Origin: Burkholderiales bacterium
GTDB taxonomy: Bacteria; Pseudomonadota; Gammaproteobacteria; Burkholderiales; Casimicrobiaceae
DNA length: 38,017 nucleotides
Reading direction: 5' to 3'
Assembly: GCA_020845855.1 (NCBI GenBank)
Contig: JADLEZ010000345.1
Coordinates: 1 to 38,017 of the forward strand
Under the pieces are notes generated by a model, which saw only the letters and a program-made list of their open reading frames with translations, was not told the origin of the DNA and did not search any database. This document shows positions 16,069 through 22,724 of the stretch, piece by piece. A program made the translations under genes and the position numbers. Position 1 is the first letter of the stretch. Every line of letters starts with the position of its first letter.

Positions 16069-17022
16069 TTACGACTTGCCTGGCGAGCGAGCGGGAAGGA
16101 CGTGTGCGGCACCGATATCGCGGAGCTGCTGCGCGGCGCCTCTCGAGCGGCGGATCGTGTCCTGGCCGACGATACCGATACGTCCGCGATGATCGTTTCC
16201 CATCGGCAACCAGGCCGCCACGATCGATTCCTCACCCAAGATCGCCCGCGGCGCAGCAGTTACCCCCAGTCGATCGCAGGTGCATGCCAAGTCACGGCTT
16301 GCAAGCAGTACGGCGAAAGGGGCGTCTCCGAATCGCCTGAGTCTTCGCTTGAGCAGTGCATCGTCATCGGCAACTTGCGCCAGTATCACGGGCTGGTGCC
16401 GGAACCCCAGCAGTCGGGTCCGCAAGCCGCTGAGCGAGATGGCATGCGGGGTGCCGAGACCATACGCCCGGCGCAGCTCGCCAGAGGTCGCATCGGCATC
16501 ACGGACCGCGATGACAACGGCTTCGATTCCGGTCAACCCGTACTCGATGGTCGCGGGACTGATGGCCACGCGTCGGCTGCGCGCAGTAATGTCGCGGATC
16601 AGAAAGGGATGGACGCTGCCCGGCGAACCCTCGCCGACCAGTGCCATTTCCCATTCGAGCGCGACGCCATCGGGAAGAATCCTGCTGCGCAGCACGGGAT
16701 CGGTGACACGCACACCGTTCGCGCGCAAACTGGCGACGCTCGCCGCGATCGGTGCGTCGCTCGCAACGCACCAGGCGCACGGACCGGCGTCGGCCGCCAT
16801 GAACGCGTTCCAGATCGGCGACGGCGGACCGTCTGGCGAGATCGGGGCGATGAACTCAAGATAGGATCCGTCGCCGAAACCCAATTGGGCCATATGCGTT
16901 GCGCCATTACCATGAGGCCCACCGTAGGATGGGTACAGACCGCGAGTGGTGAACGCCGCACTCATAGCCCGAAGGCCGTTGCCGGCAAGCGTTACATGGT
17001 CGACGCGTAGGGTAAGAGGCAT
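16069..17022 (-). CDS. VOC-family (glyoxalase-like domain) protein
   Basis: A 317-residue protein with an N-terminal vicinal-oxygen-chelate pattern: LRVDHVTLAGNGLRAMSAAF (residues 5-24) and GATHMAQLGFGDGSYLEFIA around residues 40-60. It has a second, weaker repeat in the C-terminal half (IEAVVIAVRDADATSGELRR). This layout matches the glyoxalase-like domain family found as single proteins in many proteobacteria. Members can be metal-dependent isomerases, dioxygenases or hydrolases; the reaction here is unknown. The ATG at 17022 starts a clear domain, but the ribosome binding site is weak. A candidate IclR-type operator lies about 220 bp upstream (17245-17261), suggesting co-regulation with the tautomerase-LLM-fgd-fbiC operon. 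Confidence 0.75.
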   Translation of the reverse strand: MPLTLRVDHVTLAGNGLRAMSAAFTTRGLYPSYGGPHGNGATHMAQLGFGDGSYLEFIAPISPDGPPSPIWNAFMAADAGPCAWCVASDAPIAASVASLRANGVRVTDPVLRSRILPDGVALEWEMALVGEGSPGSVHPFLIRDITARSRRVAISPATIEYGLTGIEAVVIAVRDADATSGELRRAYGLGTPHAISLSGLRTRLLGFRHQPVILAQVADDDALLKRRLRRFGDAPFAVLLASRDLACTCDRLGVTAAPRAILGEESIVAAWLPMGNDHRGRIGIVGQDTIRRSRGAAQQLRDIGAAHVLPARSPGKS

Positions 17023-17244
17023 GGGCTGGATTGCGACTAACGATCATGGTGGCTGGCACCACCCCTGAAGATGAAAGAGACTTCGGGGGCACCGCATCTT
17101 TCACGCTAAGCTCCCGGGCCGGGCCGTAGCGCGACCCATCCCCTCACCCCGAAGGGGTCAAGCAAGACGGCAAAACCACATTTGCTTAGGAGCACCGTGA
17201 AAATATTGCACATCGCGGCGTAGTTTTCAACAATATGAATTAAG

Positions 17245-17261
17245 ATTTCATAATTCGGAAT
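17245..17261. promoter_or_regulatory. Candidate IclR-type operator, left copy
   Basis: ATTTCATAATTCGGAAT at 17245-17261 matches 15 of 17 bases of the site ATTTCATAATATGGAAT at 19889-19905. The right copy is a near-palindrome of the size IclR-family dimers bind; this copy is less symmetric. It lies upstream of the VOC gene in a 300-bp non-coding stretch (17023-17321) that otherwise holds two small hairpins: ACCCC-GAA-GGGGT at 17146-17158, and AAGTCTT-GCG-AAGACTT at 17306-17322 at the end of the 505-aa gene. Confidence 0.45.
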
Positions 17262-17321
17262 ACCCGGCCGAACGACATTAGTCCCTAGACGGATGACTTT
17301 TTGACAAGTCTTGCGAAGACT

Positions 17322-18839
17322 TCAATGCGCAGCGGCCATAGCCGGAACGATACTGAATCGTGTCAGCGAGCACGCTGCGGCGATGGCGGCTCGGCCCAGG
17401 CGCGTCAAGTAGTAGCGATAGGTATGGGTGACCTTCTTGATCACGCCGAGGGTGTGCAGGCGTCTGAGCTGGCGGGACATGGCCGAGGGTGGCATGGGGA
17501 GGCGAGCGACGAGATCGGCTCTGCGCCAACCATGGATGTTGAACTCGCCGTGCTGCAAGGTGCACAGCAGTTGGCGGTCGGTGGCGTTAAAGAAGTTGAG
17601 CCCCTTCACCGACGGGGGCGTACCCACTCGCGGCTGGCTCAGGCGTTGCAGGTCACACTCACCGGCGCTGGGATCATCCAGACTGGACAGAAACGCCAGA
17701 TAGCGCTGGTTGCAGCCGAGGAGGATCTCGCGCAGATCGATCAGGCTGTAGATCGACTTCTTGAGCGGCGCCAGCTCGCGCGTGGCCGGCGCACCCTTGT
17801 GTTCCACCCTGCGGTGGTGCTTGAAAAAGCTGACATCGTTGACGGTGGTCTCCACGCGCAGCACGCGGGAGAACTTGTCGTAGGCCTTGACGCCGGCCGC
17901 GCCCATGTAGTGCTTGATGCAACGGCCCTCGATGCGGGTGGACGGGCGCGAGCCGAGCTCTTGCGCCAACGACGGGGTGATCTTCTTGCCCAGGAAGCCG
18001 GCTACGCGCGGGGCATCGGCGGCCAGCACCGCCTGCCGCGAGATGGCGTCGTAGAGCGGCCGCAGGATGTGCTGGCTGCGAAACATCAGATCGGTGGAGT
18101 ACTCGGCTTGGCGGATGCTCCAATGCCAGTCGTTCTGGGCAAACACCTCCGCCACCGGGCACAGCCAGTGGGCATAGCGGGTGAGGCACCGGTGCAGTTG
18201 CTCGGGGTTGAAGGCGTCGGCCAGCGCTTGCGCGCGCGCGAGGTCGGCGATACGCAAGAAGGCGTTGTCCTCCTGCACGAAGTCGATGCCCTCGCGCTGG
18301 AGCGAACGCGCCAATGCGCTGTGGCCGTTGCAGTAGAACTGCAGCGGGAACGGCGCCCAGGTGGGCACGCGCAGATAGCACAGGCCGAACCCCTGGTCGA
18401 TGAAGTAGAAGTAGTAGTGCAGGCACTTGTCGGAGTCGGGGCGCAGATAGACGTGCCCGTTGCTCTTGTCCAGCCAAGGCTTGTAACTCGCACAGGCCGC
18501 CATCGCCGAGATCACGTGCACCAGCCCCGGCGTGTCACCACGGCGTGCCAGCACCCGCGCGACCAGATCCTCCTTGCGGATGTGGCTCTTGTTGACGTGC
18601 TCGATCTCGATGCTCGCGTCCGCACACACTTGCTGCGCGCGTTCGCGAATCCGATCTCGCAACGGCTCGGCAAGACGCGGGTAGTCAAAGATACGGATGC
18701 CTCGGGAGTACAGAAAACTGGTCATCCCCCCGGCGTAGCACGCGCCAGGCAACGTGCCGGTGACGATGATGCGGTCATAGCACGACAGCACGCCGTGCAG
18801 GTTCGCCGCGTAGCGATCGGTCAGTGCCGTGGCAGCCAT
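17322..18839 (-). CDS. Uncharacterised 505-residue protein with C-terminal winged helix, probably mobile
   Basis: A 505-residue protein starting MAATALTDRYAANLHGVLSC. Seen: an N-terminal segment with YDRIIVTGTLPGACYAGGM, a central aromatic-rich region (HYYFYFIDQGFGLCYLRVPT, FPLQFYCNGHSALAR), a conserved-looking stretch VNDVSFFKHHRRVEHKG, and a C-terminal MarR/ArsR-like winged helix (about residues 420-490; MPPSAMSRQLRRLHTLGVIK then KVTHTYRYYLTRLGRAA). From memory, close relatives occur as dispersed, nearly identical copies in many proteobacteria and are annotated hypothetical or MarR-like. I do not know a biochemical function, and I see no classical DDE transposase motif or clear inverted repeats at the ends. 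It interrupts the interval between the two IclR-type sites on the opposite strand from iclR, consistent with insertion. Confidence 0.75.
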   Translation of the reverse strand: MAATALTDRYAANLHGVLSCYDRIIVTGTLPGACYAGGMTSFLYSRGIRIFDYPRLAEPLRDRIRERAQQVCADASIEIEHVNKSHIRKEDLVARVLARRGDTPGLVHVISAMAACASYKPWLDKSNGHVYLRPDSDKCLHYYFYFIDQGFGLCYLRVPTWAPFPLQFYCNGHSALARSLQREGIDFVQEDNAFLRIADLARAQALADAFNPEQLHRCLTRYAHWLCPVAEVFAQNDWHWSIRQAEYSTDLMFRSQHILRPLYDAISRQAVLAADAPRVAGFLGKKITPSLAQELGSRPSTRIEGRCIKHYMGAAGVKAYDKFSRVLRVETTVNDVSFFKHHRRVEHKGAPATRELAPLKKSIYSLIDLREILLGCNQRYLAFLSSLDDPSAGECDLQRLSQPRVGTPPSVKGLNFFNATDRQLLCTLQHGEFNIHGWRRADLVARLPMPPSAMSRQLRRLHTLGVIKKVTHTYRYYLTRLGRAAIAAACSLTRFSIVPAMAAAH

Positions 18840-18935
18840 GGTCGGTCACCTTACCTTCGGTCAGGAGGCTATCGTATTCTTTGTTTGGTTCCGGCGCTGC
18901 CGGCCTAGGGCATACAACCCGTTGGGAGGGAAACA

Positions 18936-19733
18936 ATGCTTACGTCTGTCAAGCGGTCCGCGGAAATCATCGAAGCGTTCGTGGACGGTCAGCGCGAATG
19001 GGGCGTTGGCGAGCTGGCGAGCCACATGGGCATGCCCACCCCCACCGTCCACCACTTTCTCGCGTCATTTCGAAAGGCGGGGTGGATCGTCCAAGATCCA
19101 GCGACCCGACGCTATCGGTTGGCGATCAGGCTGTGGGAGATCGGTTGTGCGGCCGTCAACTTTCGCGAAGTCGCCGAAAGCGCGCGACCGTTTCTCCGCC
19201 GTCTGGTCAGCGAATGCCGGGAAACGGTGCATCTCGGCATGGTGCCGCTCGAGGACCCGCACTCGGTGGTGTACCTGGATCGAGTTGATTCCTCGCACCC
19301 AGTGCGCATCGTCACCATGCTCGGTAGCAGCGCTCCCTCGCACTCGTCGGCGATGGGCAAGGCAATCATCGCACACAACCCCGAGTTCGAGCGCGCAGTC
19401 CTGAAGGGGCCCCTCGAGGAGGTTACGCCGCGGACACTGATCGATCCGGAGGCTTTGCGCAAGGATCTCGCATTGACTCGCAAACGTGGGTACTCGATGA
19501 GTGTCGGGGAGTACATGGGCGAAATGGTGGGCATCGCCGCTCCCGTCTGCGACCGGGTCGGCGTGGTCAACCTGGGAATCGGGATCTGGGCGCCGACCGC
19601 TCGCATGACGCCGGAATTCGTTGCTCGAACGGCTCCGTCGCTGATCGACGGAGCCGACAGAATCTCGCGACAACTGGGGTATGTGGGCGAGTTCGAGCAT
19701 AGCGTTTCGCGCGGTAAAGGCCGCAGCAGGTAG
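18936..19733 (+). CDS. IclR-family transcriptional regulator
   Basis: A 265-residue IclR regulator. The N-terminal winged helix-turn-helix spans roughly residues 1-65 (VKRSAEIIEAFVDGQREWGV, then ELASHMGMPTPTVHHFLASF). The effector-binding domain follows (ESARPFLRRLVSECRETVHL; SSAMGKAIIAH; RGYSMSVGEYMGEMVGIAAP; GVVNLGIGIWAP). GGGAGG seven bases before the ATG at 18936 is a strong ribosome binding site. It lies directly upstream of the tautomerase-LLM-fgd-fbiC operon on the same strand, with a candidate operator between them (19889-19905), so it probably controls that operon and perhaps the VOC gene. IclR proteins typically sense a small catabolic metabolite; the ligand here is unknown. Confidence 0.92.
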   Translation: MLTSVKRSAEIIEAFVDGQREWGVGELASHMGMPTPTVHHFLASFRKAGWIVQDPATRRYRLAIRLWEIGCAAVNFREVAESARPFLRRLVSECRETVHLGMVPLEDPHSVVYLDRVDSSHPVRIVTMLGSSAPSHSSAMGKAIIAHNPEFERAVLKGPLEEVTPRTLIDPEALRKDLALTRKRGYSMSVGEYMGEMVGIAAPVCDRVGVVNLGIGIWAPTARMTPEFVARTAPSLIDGADRISRQLGYVGEFEHSVSRGKGRSR

Positions 19734-19888
19734 GGACGTCACCTGAAGAACGCCGCGCGCCGCGAATTCGTACCGACGCGCGCGATTGCGACAATCAGTT
19801 TGGCCGCGACAGCCATATGGCGTGAGGACGCCTACCTATTGACAACTGCTTGTTCGTGGGTTCACTATCATCCAAAATAAGAAACGAG

Positions 19889-19905
19889 ATTTCATAATAT
19901 GGAAT
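19889..19905. promoter_or_regulatory. Candidate IclR-type operator upstream of the tautomerase-LLM-fgd operon
   Basis: ATTTCATAATATGGAAT is an imperfect palindrome: only one pair of arm positions and the central base deviate from perfect two-fold symmetry. This is the size and AT-rich style of IclR-family operators. It starts 156 bp after the iclR stop and ends 38 bp before the tautomerase ATG. A TTGACA hexamer lies upstream at 19839-19844, but no well-spaced -10 box accompanies it. A near copy of the site is at 17245-17261. Confidence 0.55.
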
Positions 19906-19943
19906 CCGTGTCCTTCCACACGGCTGACTATAGGAGCGCGATC

Positions 19944-20177
19944 ATGCCGCTGGTAACGATAGAGTTGCTTCCAGGCCGTTCGGCCGAAACCAAGCACAAG
20001 ATGGCCGAGGCGATCACCGAGATCATGGAGACGATCGCCGGCGGAAGCCGCGAGCACTGTTGGGTGCTGTTCCGGGAGACCGCGGCCGAGAACTGGGCGA
20101 TCGGCGGCGAGACGCTGGCGTCCGAAGCGTTCAAGGCAAAGGTGGCGGCCTACAAGAAGCGCGTCAAGGGCGACTGA
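19944..20177 (+). CDS. 4-oxalocrotonate tautomerase-family protein
   Basis: A 77-residue tautomerase. After removal of Met1, Pro is the N-terminal catalytic base (MPLVTIELLPGRSAETKHK), followed by the helix KMAEAITEIMETI and a conserved strand ending in CWVLFRE. Length fits the small tautomerase subunits, which usually assemble as hexamers. AGGAG eight bases before the ATG at 19944 supports this start; the frame is open a little further upstream, but only this start exposes the catalytic proline. The stop overlaps the next LLM start by one base (TGATG), so the two are coupled. It probably interconverts enol and keto forms of a substrate or product of the LLM enzyme. Confidence 0.9.
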   Translation: MPLVTIELLPGRSAETKHKMAEAITEIMETIAGGSREHCWVLFRETAAENWAIGGETLASEAFKAKVAAYKKRVKGD

Positions 20178-21184
20178 TGGGCCAGCGAATCAGCTTCGGG
20201 ATCACGTTTCTGCCGACCGATCCGCCGAACGCATTCAACGAGCTCACGTCCTATGTCGACGGGGCGGGGTTCGACTACCTGTGGCTCGCCGACGCGTCAC
20301 TCTATGGCCGCTACGTGTATTCCTACCTGACATTGAGCGCGCTGAACACCAGGCACGTGAAGATCGGCCCCAATTGCACGCACCCGCTGACACGAAATCC
20401 AGCCGTCAGCTTCAACGCGATGGCGACCATCGACGAGTTGTCGATGGGGCGCGCGATCATGAATGTCGGCGCCGGCGGCGGCACGGTGAAGGAGCTTGGT
20501 CATGCGGCCGCCAAGATGAAGGCGATCCGCGAAATGATCGAGCAGGGGCGCGCGCTGATGACCGGCGAGCCGGTCGACTATTCGAGCGAGACGCTCGTCC
20601 TGAAGAATGCACGCCTAAGATTCCTCGCCCGCAACGACATGCCGATCTACATGACCGCGAGCGGACCGAAGATGCTCGAAATGGCTGGCGAATTGTGCGA
20701 TGGTGTCATTTACATGGCGGGAACCGACCCTCGATGCATCGAGGCAGCGCAGACGGACATCGCCCGCGGCGCGGCTGCAGCCGGTCGCTCGCTTGCAAAC
20801 ATCGATCGCGCGTGCTGTGTCTTCGGCAACCTTGGGGAGGACCGCGATAAGGCGCGCGCGCATTGCCGTTCGATCGCGGCGTGGATGGTGACCACGCAGC
20901 CGCGCTACGCCGAGTTGGCCGGTATACCTGCGGGTCCGATCGAAGCCGTCCGGGACGCGTTCTCCGGCAGCGCCCACGGCCCTGAAGCGCGGAAGGCGGC
21001 CGCCCTGGTAACCGACCAGATGATCGATGCGTTCACCCTCGCGGGAGATCCCTCGGATTTCATTCGCGGAATCGAGCGCATCGCCGAATACGGCGTGCGG
21101 CACGTCGAGTTCTTCCCGGAAGGTGGCAACAATCTCGAGATGACCCAATTGTTCGCCAAAAGGGTCATCCCGCATTTTCGATAG
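20177..21184 (+). CDS. LLM-class oxidoreductase, MER-like, coupled to a tautomerase
   Basis: A 335-residue luciferase-like TIM-barrel protein. Seen: RISFGITFLPTDPPNAFNEL at the N-terminus, GFDYLWLADASLYGRYVY (about residues 31-48), ATIDELSMGRAIMNVGAGGG (central), and ARNDMPIYMTASGPKMLEMA, all typical of F420-dependent methylenetetrahydromethanopterin-reductase-like proteins. The ATG at 20177 overlaps the tautomerase stop by one base. The fgd-like gene follows 90 bp later, so an F420H2 source would be encoded in the same operon. Two Cys in CCVFGN are unusual but not obviously catalytic. Cytoplasmic; substrate unknown. It resembles the LLM protein at 10119 more than the others. Confidence 0.88.
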   Translation: MGQRISFGITFLPTDPPNAFNELTSYVDGAGFDYLWLADASLYGRYVYSYLTLSALNTRHVKIGPNCTHPLTRNPAVSFNAMATIDELSMGRAIMNVGAGGGTVKELGHAAAKMKAIREMIEQGRALMTGEPVDYSSETLVLKNARLRFLARNDMPIYMTASGPKMLEMAGELCDGVIYMAGTDPRCIEAAQTDIARGAAAAGRSLANIDRACCVFGNLGEDRDKARAHCRSIAAWMVTTQPRYAELAGIPAGPIEAVRDAFSGSAHGPEARKAAALVTDQMIDAFTLAGDPSDFIRGIERIAEYGVRHVEFFPEGGNNLEMTQLFAKRVIPHFR

Positions 21185-21274
21185 CCGGATTGCCGCGGTC
21201 GCGCGGGTGCACCGCGCGTGCCGCATCGAGACGACTGTGATCGACTTGCGGTACCTGCGTGAGGTGAGAATCAA

Positions 21275-22279
21275 ATGATCAAGCTCGGCTACAAGGCTTC
21301 CGCAGAGCAGTTCGGCGCTAAAGAACTACTCGGCTTCTCCATCCTGTCGGAAGAATGCGGTTTCGACTCGGTGTTCATAAGCGATCACTTCCAGCCATGG
21401 CGTCATACGGGCGGACATGCACCGTACGCGTTCGCGTGGCTGGGGGCTCTCGGGGCTTCGACCTCGAGAATAACCATCGGTACCAGCGTTGTCACTCCAA
21501 CGTTCCGCTATCACCCTTCGCTCGTGGCGCAGTGCTTCGGCACGCTCGGGGCGATGTGTCCCGGACGAATCGTTCTGGGGGTAGGAACTGGAGAGTCGTT
21601 GAACGAGGTTCCGGCAACGGGCATGCGTTGGCCCGAAGCCAAGGAGCGGTTTGCGCGTCTGCGGGAAGCGGTTACGCTGATTCGCAAGTTATGGTCCGAA
21701 GACCGCGTCACCTTCGAGGGGGAATACTACAAGACCGAGAAGGCGACGATCTACGATCGCCCCGATAGCATGGTTCCGATCTATGTTGCCGGCGCGGGGC
21801 CGATGATCGCCAAGTATGCCGGCCGCACTGCTGACGGCTTCATCTGCACGAGCGGCAAGGCGCGCGAGCTCTACACCGACACGCTGCTGCCCAACGTGGC
21901 CGCCGGCCTCGATACAGCCGGCCGTCCGACTGATTCGATTGATCGCATGATCGAGATGAAGGTCTCGTTCGATCCGGATGCCGGGTATGCGATGGCCGAG
22001 ACGCGCCATTGGGCTGCGCTGGCGCTGTCGCCGGAGGAGAAGGTGTCCGTCGAGGATCCACTCGAAATGGAGCGCCTTGCCGATGCGCTGCCTATCGAGC
22101 GCGCCGCCAAGCGCTGGATCGTGTCGAACGATCCCGACGAGCATGTCGATAAGTTGCGCCCATATATCGAACTGGGATTTCGACATCTGGTGTTTCACGC
22201 GCCCGCCAGTGACCAGGAGCGCTTCATTCGGTTGTACGCGAAGGCAGTCCTGCCCCGACTGCGTGCTGAGTTCGGGTGA
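21275..22279 (+). CDS. fgd: F420-dependent glucose-6-phosphate dehydrogenase homologue
   Basis: A 334-residue LLM protein that aligns along its whole length with mycobacterial FGD1, which oxidises glucose-6-phosphate and reduces F420 to F420H2. Seen: KLGYKASAEQFGAKEL at the N-terminus, the active-site stretch SDHFQPWRHTGGHAP (Asp37, His38, Trp42), the TGESLNE loop holding the catalytic-region Glu (FGD1 Glu109), and DGFICTSGKA. By my alignment to remembered FGD1, all three residues that hold the substrate phosphate are kept (FGD1 Lys198, Lys259, Arg283; here about Lys195, Lys256, Arg280). That supports a sugar-phosphate substrate, although related F420-dependent dehydrogenases share much of this pattern. 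GAGGTGA upstream of the ATG is the ribosome binding site. A broken paralogue is at 11176-11853. Confidence 0.88.
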   Translation: MIKLGYKASAEQFGAKELLGFSILSEECGFDSVFISDHFQPWRHTGGHAPYAFAWLGALGASTSRITIGTSVVTPTFRYHPSLVAQCFGTLGAMCPGRIVLGVGTGESLNEVPATGMRWPEAKERFARLREAVTLIRKLWSEDRVTFEGEYYKTEKATIYDRPDSMVPIYVAGAGPMIAKYAGRTADGFICTSGKARELYTDTLLPNVAAGLDTAGRPTDSIDRMIEMKVSFDPDAGYAMAETRHWAALALSPEEKVSVEDPLEMERLADALPIERAAKRWIVSNDPDEHVDKLRPYIELGFRHLVFHAPASDQERFIRLYAKAVLPRLRAEFG

Positions 22280-22293
22280 TTGCGACACGGACG

Positions 22294-22644
22294 ATGACCG
22301 CGGTGGTGGGCATCCGGGTCGTGGTCTCCGTCAAGCCTCTCGGGCTTGCCAAGCGGCGGCTCTCCAGCGCGCTTGCTCCGCACCGTCGACGAGTTCGAGC
22401 AACTTGCTTGCCGCGCATCGGGGCCCTTGGGGCTCACAATCGTACCCGCCCACGACTGAGGCGACTCGAATGCGGTACTCATGACTCCTCCGGATGTCGT
22501 GCCGCTCGCGTTCGGCGGGGAAAGCTTTGTCAGGCATGTCAGCGCCGCACGCCGGTCGGAGGTCGATCCAGCGATCATTCCCTCGCCAGGAATCGTTCGG
22601 ACATCGACAACCCTGTCGATCTGGAAACGTTCGCGCGCAAGCGA
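22294..22644 (+). pseudogene. Broken second copy of cofC
   Basis: Fragments of CofC lie 14 bp after the fgd stop. The N-terminus (VVVSVKPLGLAKRRLSSALA) resembles the intact VKKLEDAKRRL region. About 80 codons are then missing. The C-terminal part appears in another frame: GLTIVPAHD, an in-frame TGA at 22457-22459, then NAVLMTPPDVVPLAFGGESF and VRHVSAARRSEVDP. A final frameshift precedes DIDNPVDLETFARK. Sequence divergence from the intact cofC at 13623 is large, so this is an old duplicate or an independently acquired copy rather than a recent duplication. It lies between fgd and fbiC. Confidence 0.85.
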
Positions 22645-22724
22645 TCCGACACGCGAACTTGGCATTTCCTGCGGCGCCATGGCCGGGCACAGGTCGTCGT
22701 TTCCCGTTCACTCCGAGGATGGTC

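Noticed and set aside
14794-17010. Continuous 738-codon frame on the + strand across the M20 remnant and the VOC gene
   Set aside because: The complement strand carries recognisable M20 segments and a VOC domain; this frame shows no family pattern.
17306-17322. AAGTCTT-GCG-AAGACTT hairpin as an intrinsic terminator of the 505-aa gene
   Set aside because: The stem is perfect but short, overlaps the stop codon, and no T-run follows on the gene's strand.
17301-18908. Long + strand frame opposite the 505-aa gene
   Set aside because: The complement protein has a winged helix and a normal residue mix. The + strand translation is a compositional shadow.
19839-19871. TTGACA (19839-19844) with TATCAT (19866-19871) as a full promoter for the tautomerase operon
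   Set aside because: The spacer is 21 bases, too long for a standard sigma-70 promoter. I kept only the TTGACA as a comment and the palindrome as an operator candidate.
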